Assembly (NCBI RefSeq): GCF_034479555.1 | Contig: NZ_CP140151.1 | Span: forward strand, 62,001-126,000 | Direction: 5' to 3' | Source: Chromohalobacter canadensis | Lineage (GTDB): Bacteria; Pseudomonadota; Gammaproteobacteria; Pseudomonadales; Halomonadaceae | Length of the DNA: 64,000 nt | Part shown: positions 10,568-19,930 of the stretch, piece by piece | Layout of the letters: each line of letters begins with the position of its first letter | Position numbering within the stretch: position 1 is the first letter of the stretch | The notes under the pieces: model-generated | Seen by the model: only the letters and a program-made list of their open reading frames with translations | What the model was told of the DNA's origin: nothing | The model's database searches: none | Translations under genes and position numbers: made by a program

Positions 10568-12220
10568 ATGTATCGGTACGACACGTACGACCAAACGCTC
10601 GTAGACGAGCGCGTCGCCCAGTTCCGCGACCAGATGCGCCGCTATCTCGAAGGCAAGATCAGCGACGAGGAATTTCTACCGCTGCGCGTGCAGAATGGCC
10701 TTTATGTCCAGCGCTATGCGCCGATGCTGCGTATTGCCATTCCATACGGCATGCTGGCCTCCTATCAACTGCGCAAGCTGGGCGAGATCGCCGCACGCTA
10801 CGATCGCGGCTATGGCCATTTCACCACGCGCACCAATCTGCAACTGAACTGGCCGAAACTCGAGGACGTACCGGACATCCTGGCCGACCTGGCTAGCGTG
10901 CAGATGCATGCTATCCAGACCAGCGGCAACGACATCCGTAATACCACGACCGATCAGTTCTCCGGCATCGCCAGCGACGAAGATGTCGATCCGCGCCCTT
11001 GGTGCGAACTCATTCGTCAGTGGTCGACCTTCCACCCCGAGTTCGCCTACCTGCCGCGCAAGTTCAAGATCGCAGTGACTGGTGCCGAAGAAGACCGCGC
11101 GGCCATCCAGGTGCACGACGTAGGCCTGCGCTTCTGGCGCAACGAAGCTGGCGAGGTACGCGTCAAGGTACTGGCTGGCGGCGGTCTGGGTCGCACGCCG
11201 ATGATCGGCAGCGTGATGTGTGACGACTTGCCGTGGCAACACCTGCTGACGTATCTCGAAGCGATCCTGCGCGTCTACAACCAATACGGTCGACGCGACA
11301 ACAAGTTCAAGGCGCGCATCAAGATTCTGGTCAAAGCATTGGGCATCGACGAGTTCCGGCGTCGTGCCGAGGCGGAATGGGCGCATCTCAAGGATGGCCC
11401 CCAGACGCTGACCGACGAGGCGATCTCCGCCGTGACCAGCCACTTTGTCGAGCCGCCCCGTCGTGATGTCGCCGAGGACGCCATTCAGGCTTATGATCGC
11501 CTGCGTGGGGAAAACCGTGCCTTCGCCCGCTTCGTGACCAACAATGTCACCGACCACAAGGTCCCCGGTTACAAGGCCGTGACGCTATCGCTCAAGCGTC
11601 ACGACCATTCGCCCGGCGACGTGACCTCCGAAGACATGGCCGCCGTCGCGGACCTGGCCGACGAATTCAGTTATGGCGAGCTGCGCGTCACGCACGAGCA
11701 AAATCTGGTGCTGACCGATGTGCCGGTGGATCGCATGGAAGACCTCTGGCAGCGGCTTGAGACGCTGGGCATGGCCAACCCCACCGTGGGCACCCTGGCC
11801 GACCTGATCTGCTGCCCCGGTGGCGATTACTGCTCACTGGCCAATGCCAAGTCGATCCCGGTTGCCCAGGAAATTCAGGAACGCTTCGAAAACCTCGACT
11901 TTCTGTATGATCTGGGACCGCTGGAGCTCAACATCTCCGGCTGCATGAACGCTTGCGGACACCACCACGTGGGGCATATCGGCATTCTCGGCGTCGACAA
12001 GAAAGGCGAGGAGTACTATCAGATCTCGCTGGGCGGGAGCCAGGGCAACGAATCGTCGCTGGGCAAGATTCTCGGCCCCTCCTTCTACCGTGAAGATGTG
12101 ACCGACGTGATCGATAAGCTGCTGAAGGTCTACGTCGGGGAGCGCACGCCCGATGAAACGTTCCTCGATACCTACCGGCGCATCGGCCTGAAGCCTTTCA
12201 AGGAGCATGTCTATGCCTGA
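10568..12220 (+). CDS. cysI: Siroheme- and [4Fe-4S]-dependent sulfite/nitrite reductase hemoprotein
   Basis: A 550-residue reductase of the sulfite/nitrite family. The cluster-siroheme cysteines are all present: C416-x5-C422 in CCPGGDYC and C459-x3-C463 in GCMNACGHH. The N-terminal half has the siroheme contact arginines in YGHFTTRTNLQ. In the assimilatory pathway it would reduce sulfite to sulfide by six electrons. No CysJ flavoprotein gene is adjacent, so a ferredoxin or another donor is likely. The DUF934 gene overlaps its end. CysI is the more probable assignment, but an assimilatory nitrite reductase cannot be excluded. Confidence 0.85.
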   Translation: MYRYDTYDQTLVDERVAQFRDQMRRYLEGKISDEEFLPLRVQNGLYVQRYAPMLRIAIPYGMLASYQLRKLGEIAARYDRGYGHFTTRTNLQLNWPKLEDVPDILADLASVQMHAIQTSGNDIRNTTTDQFSGIASDEDVDPRPWCELIRQWSTFHPEFAYLPRKFKIAVTGAEEDRAAIQVHDVGLRFWRNEAGEVRVKVLAGGGLGRTPMIGSVMCDDLPWQHLLTYLEAILRVYNQYGRRDNKFKARIKILVKALGIDEFRRRAEAEWAHLKDGPQTLTDEAISAVTSHFVEPPRRDVAEDAIQAYDRLRGENRAFARFVTNNVTDHKVPGYKAVTLSLKRHDHSPGDVTSEDMAAVADLADEFSYGELRVTHEQNLVLTDVPVDRMEDLWQRLETLGMANPTVGTLADLICCPGGDYCSLANAKSIPVAQEIQERFENLDFLYDLGPLELNISGCMNACGHHHVGHIGILGVDKKGEEYYQISLGGSQGNESSLGKILGPSFYREDVTDVIDKLLKVYVGERTPDETFLDTYRRIGLKPFKEHVYA

Positions 12221-12710
12221 GCAGCCACGCACTCTGATTGCCGATCGCCGCGTCCAGGACGATGACTGGGTACTGTCCGCGGAGGATGCACCACGCCCCG
12301 AGAACGGGCGGGTCATCGTCCCGCTGGTGGAGTGGCAGGAAGCGCCCGGCGACGACCTCGCACCGCTGCTGGCCAGCGATACCGAGCTCACACCCGAGCT
12401 CGCCGAGCAACTGCTCGATGCGCCGCTGGTTGCCATCGACTTTCCCAAGTTCACCGATGGCCGTGGCTATAGCATCGCGCGGTTGTTGCGAGAACGGTAT
12501 GGGTATCGCGGCCAGATCCGCGCAGTTGGGGATGTGCTGATCGATCAGTTGTATTACATGTCCCGGTGCGGCTTCGACGCCTTCTCGCTGCGTGAGGACC
12601 AGGTCGTCGAAGATGCGCTCAACGCTCTCGACACGTTCAGCCTCAGCTATCAGCCCGGCATCGACACGCCGGAACCCCTGTTCAGACGGCGTATGCGCGA
12701 AAGCGCCTGA
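12213..12710 (+). CDS. DUF934 family protein linked to sulfite reductase
   Basis: A 165-residue DUF934 protein. The C-terminal two thirds carry the family core around FTDGRGYSIARLLRERYGYRGQIRA and FDAFSLREDQ. The gene overlaps the end of cysI by 8 bases, the usual arrangement in gammaproteobacteria and the main evidence for a role in sulfate/sulfite assimilation. The ATG at 12213 is preferred over 12207 because the AGGAG at 12201-12205 is then at a normal distance. The biochemical function is not established. Confidence 0.85.
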   Translation: MPEQPRTLIADRRVQDDDWVLSAEDAPRPENGRVIVPLVEWQEAPGDDLAPLLASDTELTPELAEQLLDAPLVAIDFPKFTDGRGYSIARLLRERYGYRGQIRAVGDVLIDQLYYMSRCGFDAFSLREDQVVEDALNALDTFSLSYQPGIDTPEPLFRRRMRESA

Positions 12711-12725
12711 CGCTGACTAGGCACT

Positions 12726-12761
12726 GGCCGACGTACGGTTCACACGAGAACGACGTCGGCC
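12726..12761. terminator. Inverted repeat between convergent DUF934 and smrA genes
   Basis: Nine-base perfect arms GGCCGACGT (12726-12734) and ACGTCGGCC (12753-12761) lie in the 83-base gap between convergent genes. The downstream stretch on the plus strand is pyrimidine-rich. A shared terminator is likely. Confidence 0.6.
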
Positions 12762-12793
12762 TTCTCCCCCGCTTTATCATTCAAGATAGGGAA

Positions 12794-13387
12794 CTACCCT
12801 CGCCGTTTCTGCTGGCGTTCGCGATTTCTGGCGCGAGCACGCTCCGACTTCCGCAACATGGCATAGGTAGCGCCCAAACCACCGTGGCTTTTATGCGCCG
12901 AGACATAAGCCTGCACGTCGTCGAATTGCGCCAGCCATTTACCGATGTACGAGCGTACGATATTCGCCTGTCCTTCGGCTTCCTTGCTGCGGCCATGAAC
13001 GACCAAGACACAGCGCAGATCATGCTCTCGCGCGTCTCGTATGAATCGAAACAGTTCGCGGCGGCACACCTCAAGCGGCTTCTTTTGCAAGTGTAAAGAC
13101 GCTTCCGGAGCATAACCGCCATGACGTAAACGCTCGAGCACGCCTATCTGAATGCCGTCCCGGCGGTACTCAATGGGATCGGCCGGCCCTATCAGGTCGA
13201 CGAATTCATCGGATAAGAAATTGCTCTCTTTGTCATCGGCCTCAGCCTGAGCGCGGCGAGCCAATTGAGCCTCTGAAGGAGCGGAGGGAGAATGTTCAAC
13301 GTCCGCCTTGTCGCGGCCTTTAGTCAAGGGCTGAACGTCTTCCCCTAACGCCTGCCGAAATAGATCGTCTCGCATGTGCTGGCTCAT
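12794..13387 (-). CDS. smrA: Smr-domain protein (SmrA-like endonuclease)
   Basis: A 197-residue protein with a C-terminal Smr domain: LHLQKKP as the first motif, VLVVHGRS as the loop that holds the catalytic His region, and GGLGATYAML at the end. The N-terminal 70 residues are charged and low in complexity, and the C-terminus is Arg/Lys-rich. Stand-alone Smr proteins in gammaproteobacteria nick DNA or RNA in vitro; the cellular role is poorly defined. It diverges from the next gene across 150 bases. AGGAG lies upstream of the chosen start. Confidence 0.88.
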   Translation of the reverse strand: MSQHMRDDLFRQALGEDVQPLTKGRDKADVEHSPSAPSEAQLARRAQAEADDKESNFLSDEFVDLIGPADPIEYRRDGIQIGVLERLRHGGYAPEASLHLQKKPLEVCRRELFRFIRDAREHDLRCVLVVHGRSKEAEGQANIVRSYIGKWLAQFDDVQAYVSAHKSHGGLGATYAMLRKSERARARNRERQQKRRG

Positions 13388-13544
13388 TGGCTTGCTCTCC
13401 TATGGCCTACGATCTCGAGAAGCCTCGACGGTTCCCAAGCTAACGAGATAATGCCACACTCCCCACCCTTGGCGGCAAGCATAAACGCAGATGCCCTACC
13501 TCACTCGTCCGTAGCCTCGCGCTTCAAGAACTTGGGAGATGCCA

Positions 13545-13964
13545 ATGCGCTGGGTCTATAGAATCGGGCTTCTCGCCGTGATCGCTATCGTCCTCGGGTT
13601 CGGCTATCTCTGGTACACCTTCCAGAGTCCCTATGGCTATGAAGCACCAGACAATCCGCCAATCATGGATCGTCGTCTCGAGCATCACAGAGTGTTCGTC
13701 TATGGCACCCTGCGTTATGCTCCGATCCGCTGGTTGGTCATGGGACGTGCCGGCACCGCAACACCCGCCACGCTCCGAGGTTATACCCGAGATGAGCTGG
13801 ATATTTCACCGGCGCCTAACGAGCAGGTCGATGGATATACCCTTTCGGTCACAAGCGATGAGCTCAAACGTTTGGACCGATACGAACATTTAGGGGAGCG
13901 TTATCGGCGTGTAAACGTCAAACTCGATAACGGGCAAAGTGCTTGGGTCTATCGACGTTTATGA
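13545..13964 (+). CDS. Gamma-glutamylcyclotransferase-like (AIG2 family) protein with N-terminal membrane anchor
   Basis: A 139-residue protein with one N-terminal hydrophobic segment (about residues 6-24) followed by an AIG2/GGCT fold. The substrate loop YGTLRYAP is clear, and the catalytic Glu is expected in LDRYEHLGERY. Family members release 5-oxoproline from gamma-glutamyl compounds; the natural substrate here is unknown. The start at 13545 is favoured by GGGAG at 13534-13538. A decayed relative lies about 4 kb downstream at 18026. Confidence 0.8.
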   Translation: MRWVYRIGLLAVIAIVLGFGYLWYTFQSPYGYEAPDNPPIMDRRLEHHRVFVYGTLRYAPIRWLVMGRAGTATPATLRGYTRDELDISPAPNEQVDGYTLSVTSDELKRLDRYEHLGERYRRVNVKLDNGQSAWVYRRL

Positions 13965-14025
13965 ATTTTTAGATTTGGCCCATCAAGATAGATAACGGTA
14001 TAAAGTATGCCTCAGGATAACAGCA

Positions 14026-15246
14026 TCATTCCCGAGGCGTGTGCAGTAGGCGTTCCATGGGCTGGGTCAACACCTGCTGGCAGTGATCTTCGGCTTCTTG
14101 GAGTGCAGCATGCACGAGCGTCATTTCACTCGTCGGCGCATTTTCGCCGAGTGGCACCGGCCACGGCATGGCGCGCTGAAACTCCCAGAGCGTCAACACG
14201 CCCAAGTCGCGCCCCAGCATCCAGCGATCATTGTCCAACTGAGCAGCAACCCCCAGCTTTTCCAGCGGCGTCATCACTTCCGTGTACCGCAGCCCCAGGC
14301 ACATCGCCAATTCTCGATCGGCAAGCGATCGCCCATGCTGATGCGCTTCGTGAAGTCGAGACACTACGCCCAAGGCTTGCCAGAACGGCGGCCAATAGCG
14401 CCATTCGACACGCCGCCGCTCGCTCAGCCAAGCGGCCAGCTCGGCCCCTACCAACACGATCGCCCAAGACAGGAACACCCATATCAAGAACAAGGGAACG
14501 GCAGCAAAAGTGCCGTAGATCACTTGGTAAGATGGGAAATAGGTGACATAAAGCGAAAAGGCCCCCTTGGCAAGCTCCAGCGCCAATGCCGCCACCCCTG
14601 CCCCGGCCACGGCATGCCGAAACCGAACGCGGCAATTGGGAACTGCCATGTAAATGAAGACGAATGCCGTGAAACTCAGCGTCAGCGGCAACAGACGCAG
14701 GAAGGTCGCCGGGCCGCCCAGCACATCAGCGGCGCCGCGTACCAGGGTCAATGACGCCAGGTAGGAAGACAGCAGAAATCCCGAACCGACCAACAGCGGG
14801 CCAAGCGTCAGCACCGCCCAATACAGCAGAAAACTGGATACTCCCCGCCGACTGCGCGACACATGCCAGATCGTGTTGAATGCCCTTTCGACGGTGACCA
14901 TCATCATGACGGCCGTCACCAGCAGAAAAATCAGCCCGATCAACGTCAGGCTACGCGCCTGGCGAGAGAAATCACGCAGGTGCTCGACCAACGCCGATCC
15001 CGTGGCGGGCACGAACTGGCTGAAGATTAAGCCCTGGAGCTGTTCGCTGATTCCCTGAAAACTGGGGATGGCCGATAACATCGCATAGACGACGGTCATG
15101 AAAGGAACCACGGCAAACAAGGTGGTATAGGTCAACGCCGAGGCAGTCTTGAGCCCGTCGTGAGAGTCGAAACGTTGTATCAGTTCACGCAGGCTACGCA
15201 GGATGAGCGCGGGCCAGCGGCGGTCGAGGAGTTGTGGGCGTCGCAT
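14026..15246 (-). CDS. yihY: YihY/virulence factor BrkB family inner membrane protein
   Basis: A 406-residue YihY-family protein (earlier misnamed ribonuclease BN). About six membrane segments span roughly residues 30-265, with the family motifs TYTTLFAVVPF and LFLIWVFLSWAIVLVGAELAA. A cytoplasmic winged-helix-like C-terminal region follows. The function in the cell is not settled; a transport or lipid-related role has been proposed for relatives. It diverges from arsC with about 60 bases between. Confidence 0.9.
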   Translation of the reverse strand: MRRPQLLDRRWPALILRSLRELIQRFDSHDGLKTASALTYTTLFAVVPFMTVVYAMLSAIPSFQGISEQLQGLIFSQFVPATGSALVEHLRDFSRQARSLTLIGLIFLLVTAVMMMVTVERAFNTIWHVSRSRRGVSSFLLYWAVLTLGPLLVGSGFLLSSYLASLTLVRGAADVLGGPATFLRLLPLTLSFTAFVFIYMAVPNCRVRFRHAVAGAGVAALALELAKGAFSLYVTYFPSYQVIYGTFAAVPLFLIWVFLSWAIVLVGAELAAWLSERRRVEWRYWPPFWQALGVVSRLHEAHQHGRSLADRELAMCLGLRYTEVMTPLEKLGVAAQLDNDRWMLGRDLGVLTLWEFQRAMPWPVPLGENAPTSEMTLVHAALQEAEDHCQQVLTQPMERLLHTPRE

Positions 15247-15309
15247 GTGGCACTCTACAATGCTTGGCTAATTATTTGATTCGTCGACCCCAGCTGCCGG
15301 AGTTAAGGC

Positions 15310-15657
15310 ATGACGACTTTTACACTTTACCACAACCCACGCTGCTCCAAGTCGCGTGAGGCCTTGGCCCTGCTCGAGGCCCGCCACGTCGTTGTCAGCG
15401 TGCATCGCTATCTCGATGATCCACTCGACATCATGCAACTCCGTAGCCTCGCACAGCGGCTCGATGACGGCGTGCCGGCTTTGGTTCGCACCAGCGAAGC
15501 CCAATGGAAAGCCTTAGCGCTCCAGGATCCTAGTGACGAGGAACGCTTGCAGGCCATTGCCGACAATCCTCGGCTCATGCAACGCCCGATACTCGACGAT
15601 GGCACACGTGCCCGCATCGGTCGTCCCCCGGAAGCTCTTCTCGACTTGATCGAATGA
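15310..15657 (+). CDS. arsC: ArsC-family arsenate reductase (glutaredoxin-dependent type)
   Basis: A 115-residue ArsC/Spx-family thioredoxin-fold protein. The catalytic C12 is in the motif TLYHNPRCSKSR, and the arginine-bearing C-terminal part reads RPILDDGTRARIGRPPE. In plasmid ArsC the equivalent residues reduce arsenate with glutathione and glutaredoxin. There is no arsB or arsR here. Chromosomal copies beside wrbA are common and may have a general thiol role. It is the first gene of a tight run arsC-wrbA-DUF2069-permease. Confidence 0.88.
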   Translation: MTTFTLYHNPRCSKSREALALLEARHVVVSVHRYLDDPLDIMQLRSLAQRLDDGVPALVRTSEAQWKALALQDPSDEERLQAIADNPRLMQRPILDDGTRARIGRPPEALLDLIE

Positions 15658-16706
<1,049 letters not shown>

Positions 16707-16709
16707 GGA

Positions 16710-17978
16710 ATGCCGCTACGTCCGTCGAGCTGCCTCATACTCGCGATGCTCATGGTCAGTATCGCTTGCTCGTTGCTCCACCTGCCGCTATGGCCAGCCG
16801 CGATTCTGGGATGGCTCGCGACGTTGCGCCTGAGTTTGCAACTGCCACGAGCCTCCCAGCGACAAGCCATGTGGCTGGGCCTGGCCGGGGTGGTTATCTG
16901 GGGCGTCGCTCTATGGCGCGAGACGCCGGCCTCGCTGGTTGCCGGACTCAGCGTCAACCAGCCCTTGCTGATGATGTTCGCCGGCGTCAGCTTTCTCTCC
17001 ATGGCGCGCCCTCTCAAGGATGACGATACGCAGCACGAACGGCGCGGTAGCTTCTGGGGCACGTTGCTAGGCGTCCACCTCTTTGGAGCGGTCATCAATC
17101 TTTCCGTACTGTTTCTGTTCGGGGACCGCATGCAGCGCCAAGGACGATTGACGCGCCAACAAGCCATCGTCCTGGGACGCGCCTTCCCGGCGGCAGCAGC
17201 CTGGTCACCGTTCTTCGTCGCCATGGGGGTCGCCCTGACCTATGCGCCGGGCATCGACTTCCTTGCGTTACTTCCCTGGGGGCTTCTAGCGTCGTTGCTT
17301 CTGCTGGCGCTGGTGGCCATCGATGCACTGCGCCTGCCCGGTGAATTCATCGGTTACCCTTTGGGCAAGAGCAGTCTTGTGCTACCCGGCATACTAGCGC
17401 TGAGCGTCATCGTGGCGCACTTCATCTGGCCGAGCTTATCCATCCCCTTGATCATTAGCATCGTCTCGCCACTGTTCGCGATACTGCTGGTCCCCTCGCG
17501 CGAGCGCCGTGGCCGATTGCATAAACAACTCAACGATGGATTGCCACGCCTGGGGCCCCAGTTCGCATTGTTTCTCGCTGCAGGGCTCATCTCGAGCGGT
17601 CTCGCCGCCCTACTGGCCAGTACACCGGATCGGCAGTTTCTCCCACTTGATCATTTCGGGAGTTTCGCCGCCTGGATCACGCAAGGTATTCTGGTGATAT
17701 TGGCGTTCGTGGGTATTCACCCGCTTGTCGGCATCGCCACGATCGCGCCACTGGTACAACCTCTGGAACCGGATCCTACCTTGTTGGGCATGCTGTTTCT
17801 CATGAGTTGGGCGCTGGGGACCGGCTGCAGTCCCTTGTCGGGCAGCAACCTCGCGCTATGCGTTCGCTACGGCATCAAGTCCCGAGACATGATGCGCTGG
17901 AACCTGCCCTATGCGGTACTCGGCTGGCTGGCATGTGGCGCGGTATTTGCCTTGTACGCCTGGTGGCAGACACCCTGA
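16710..17978 (+). CDS. Unassigned multi-pass membrane protein, permease-like
   Basis: A 422-residue hydrophobic protein with about eleven or twelve membrane segments. Near the C-terminus a Gly/Ser/Pro-rich hairpin (MSWALGTGCSPLSGSNLAL) interrupts the helices. This layout is typical of ion-transporter-like carriers with re-entrant loops, such as DcuC- or NhaC-like families, but I do not recognise a specific family. It begins 4 bases after the DUF2069 gene and ends the arsC-wrbA run. A transport role is inferred; no substrate is suggested. Confidence 0.65.
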   Translation: MPLRPSSCLILAMLMVSIACSLLHLPLWPAAILGWLATLRLSLQLPRASQRQAMWLGLAGVVIWGVALWRETPASLVAGLSVNQPLLMMFAGVSFLSMARPLKDDDTQHERRGSFWGTLLGVHLFGAVINLSVLFLFGDRMQRQGRLTRQQAIVLGRAFPAAAAWSPFFVAMGVALTYAPGIDFLALLPWGLLASLLLLALVAIDALRLPGEFIGYPLGKSSLVLPGILALSVIVAHFIWPSLSIPLIISIVSPLFAILLVPSRERRGRLHKQLNDGLPRLGPQFALFLAAGLISSGLAALLASTPDRQFLPLDHFGSFAAWITQGILVILAFVGIHPLVGIATIAPLVQPLEPDPTLLGMLFLMSWALGTGCSPLSGSNLALCVRYGIKSRDMMRWNLPYAVLGWLACGAVFALYAWWQTP

Positions 17979-18025
17979 CCCTCACGCTGCATAAGGATGA
18001 CATTCATGCTTCGCGCGCGCGCATA

Positions 18026-18142
18026 ATGGTTGAAGTCTTTGCCATCGACATGACGACTTTTACCTATCTCGACCGCCTAGAGCGCTATCCTGATGGGTAT
18101 GACCGCATTCATCGGGAATGTCCGCCGAATGCCGCCGCCTAA
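18026..18142 (+). pseudogene. Remnant of a gamma-glutamylcyclotransferase (AIG2) gene
   Basis: Thirty-eight residues starting at an internal ATG read like the C-terminal third of an AIG2/GGCT protein: VEVFAIDMTTFTYLDRLE then YPDGYDR, where the intact family has an xVYxVDxxTLxxLDxLEGxPxxYxR pattern. The substrate loop YGTL and the N-terminal two thirds are missing. The frame is open back into the end of the preceding permease gene without family similarity. A degraded copy is the likely explanation; a functional peptide is unlikely. Confidence 0.55.
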
Positions 18143-18175
18143 TAAAGATGGATGCACACTTAGGAGAGGAAGACC

Positions 18176-18823
18176 ATGAATTACGATATCGCTGACCTGC
18201 GACGCGATTACGCTGGCGAGACACTCTCCGACGCGCACACGCCGGCATCGCCCATCGACTTGTTTCAGACCTGGTTCTCGGCCGCCCGAGAGCATGAACC
18301 TCAAGATCCCAATGCCATGACGTTGGCCACCGTCGATAGCCAAGGGCTCCCTCATGCCCGCGTGGTATTGCTCAAGCATTTCGACGAGCAAGGGTTCGTG
18401 TTCTTCACCAACTACCAAAGCCACAAGGGCAGTGAGCTGGCAAATGTCCCTCATGCTGCCCTGGTGTTCTGGTGGCCCACACTTCACCGGCAGGTACGTA
18501 TCGAGGGACGCGTGGAAAAAGCCGAGGCCAACATCTCGGATGAGTATTTCGCCAGCCGTCCTCGGGACAGCCAGCTAGGCGCGTGGATTTCCCAGCAAAG
18601 CGTGGAAATCCCCGACCGCGAATGGCTGGAAGAACGCAAGCAACGCTTCGAACAGGTCTATTCCGACCAAACCGTCGAGCGCCCCCCTCACTGGGGTGGC
18701 TATCGTGTTCGGCCGCTTATTCTGGAGTTCTGGCAAGGCCAATCCAATCGCCTCCATGATCGTATTCGCTATCGCCATCACGAGCAGGATTCAGCCTGGA
18801 GCAAAACGCGTTTGGCGCCTTAA
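18176..18823 (+). CDS. pdxH: Pyridoxamine/pyridoxine 5'-phosphate oxidase
   Basis: A 215-residue FMN enzyme that makes pyridoxal 5'-phosphate, the last step of vitamin B6 synthesis and salvage. Family blocks are clear: PNAMTLATV, RVVLLKHFDEQGFVFFTNY, KGSELANVPHAALVFWW, RQVRIEGRVEK, SRPRDSQLGAW and PPHWGGYRVRP. The C-terminus RLAP matches the usual ending. AGGAG precedes the ATG. It is followed by a terminator shared with the convergent betaine transporter operon. Confidence 0.97.
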   Translation: MNYDIADLRRDYAGETLSDAHTPASPIDLFQTWFSAAREHEPQDPNAMTLATVDSQGLPHARVVLLKHFDEQGFVFFTNYQSHKGSELANVPHAALVFWWPTLHRQVRIEGRVEKAEANISDEYFASRPRDSQLGAWISQQSVEIPDREWLEERKQRFEQVYSDQTVERPPHWGGYRVRPLILEFWQGQSNRLHDRIRYRHHEQDSAWSKTRLAP

Positions 18824-18870
18824 TCTCAAGTCTTGCCCCCTCCAGCACGTCAGCGAGCCCACCATGCAAA

Positions 18871-18897
18871 ACGCCCGATCCACTAAGGACCGGGCGT
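18871..18897. terminator. Bidirectional terminator between pdxH and the betaine operon
   Basis: Eleven-base arms (18871-18881 and 18887-18897) with a single mismatch surround a five-base loop. On the minus strand the stem is followed by a short T run, which suits the end of the leftward betaine operon; it also lies just after pdxH on the plus strand. Confidence 0.75.
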
Positions 18898-18941
18898 CTG
18901 CTTCAACACTCTTCGACAAATAATGTCGTAAGTAGCGCCTA

Positions 18942-19826
18942 TCAGCTGTCGCCGTTTACCCACTCGTCGACGACTTCGGGGTTCTCGTCAACCCACTTCT
19001 TGGCGTTTTCGTACGGATCGGAATCTTCTTCCTGATTCATGAGCATCACTTCGCCCATCTGCTCCGGCGTCCACTCGAAGTTATCGAGAATCGCGTAGGC
19101 TTCCGGCATATCGTCCTTCAGCCCTTTGCGCACGACGGTATTGATGTGCTCGGCTCCACCGTAGACATTCTTGGGATCGTCCAGATACTTAAGATCCCAG
19201 CGTGCGAACATCCAGTGCGGTGTCCAGCCGGCGACGACAATGTCCTCGTCGTTCTTGATGGCACTATCCAGCGCCGCCGTCATGGTAGCGCCACTGCCCG
19301 ATTGCAGATTGATGGCGTCGCCCAGATCGTATTCTTCGATGACATTTTCGGTCAGATTCATCAGACCGGCGCCCGGATCAATGCCCACGATCTCGTCGTT
19401 GACCATATCCGCTTTGTCATTGAGCTCATCAATGGATGAGATATCGGTATAAGAGGGAGCAACAAGCCCCAGCTTGGTACCTTCAAGGTTCGGCCCCAGG
19501 TTCTCGACCTTGTCGCCCACCTCATTCAGGTACTGTTCATGCGTGGAAGGCAACCATGCCGCCACCATGCCATCAGCATCACCATACGCCACAGCTTGCC
19601 ACATCGCAGCGGCAGACAGTGAGGACATTTCCACGTTGTAGCCTTGCTCTTCAAGCACCGCTCGCACCACGTTGGTGGAGGCCACTTCGGAAGACCACTC
19701 GACATAGGCGAGTGTAATATCACCCTTGCTGTCCTGCGCTTGCGCGATGCCCGCATTGAGCCCTGCACCGGCGGCCATCATGATGGCGCCATAGCGTACG
19801 GCTTTCGTCAATGGAGTGCGTGTCAT
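18942..19826 (-). CDS. Glycine betaine/proline betaine ABC transporter substrate-binding protein
   Basis: A 294-residue periplasmic binding protein of the OpuAC type. The N-terminus (RTPLTKAVRYG, then a hydrophobic stretch ending AGIAQAQ) is a Sec signal peptide. Trp and aromatic residues that cage quaternary ammonium compounds are visible in YVEWSSE, AMWQAVAYGDADGMVAAWLP and GWTPHWMFARWDLKYL. The start at 19826 gives a normal signal peptide; the frame extends to 19907. It is the last gene of the leftward ATPase-permease-binding protein operon. Uptake of compatible solutes fits a halophile; the exact substrate is not shown by sequence. Confidence 0.9.
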   Translation of the reverse strand: MTRTPLTKAVRYGAIMMAAGAGLNAGIAQAQDSKGDITLAYVEWSSEVASTNVVRAVLEEQGYNVEMSSLSAAAMWQAVAYGDADGMVAAWLPSTHEQYLNEVGDKVENLGPNLEGTKLGLVAPSYTDISSIDELNDKADMVNDEIVGIDPGAGLMNLTENVIEEYDLGDAINLQSGSGATMTAALDSAIKNDEDIVVAGWTPHWMFARWDLKYLDDPKNVYGGAEHINTVVRKGLKDDMPEAYAILDNFEWTPEQMGEVMLMNQEEDSDPYENAKKWVDENPEVVDEWVNGDS

Positions 19827-19930
19827 CGTTTTTCCCCTTCTCTTATTGATGGGAGATCCTGCCGGAACGGCCGCGGCCGTTCCTTTTCGAGCATATGCTC
19901 GATACATGGCGTTTTGTTACGCCTTGCTTC

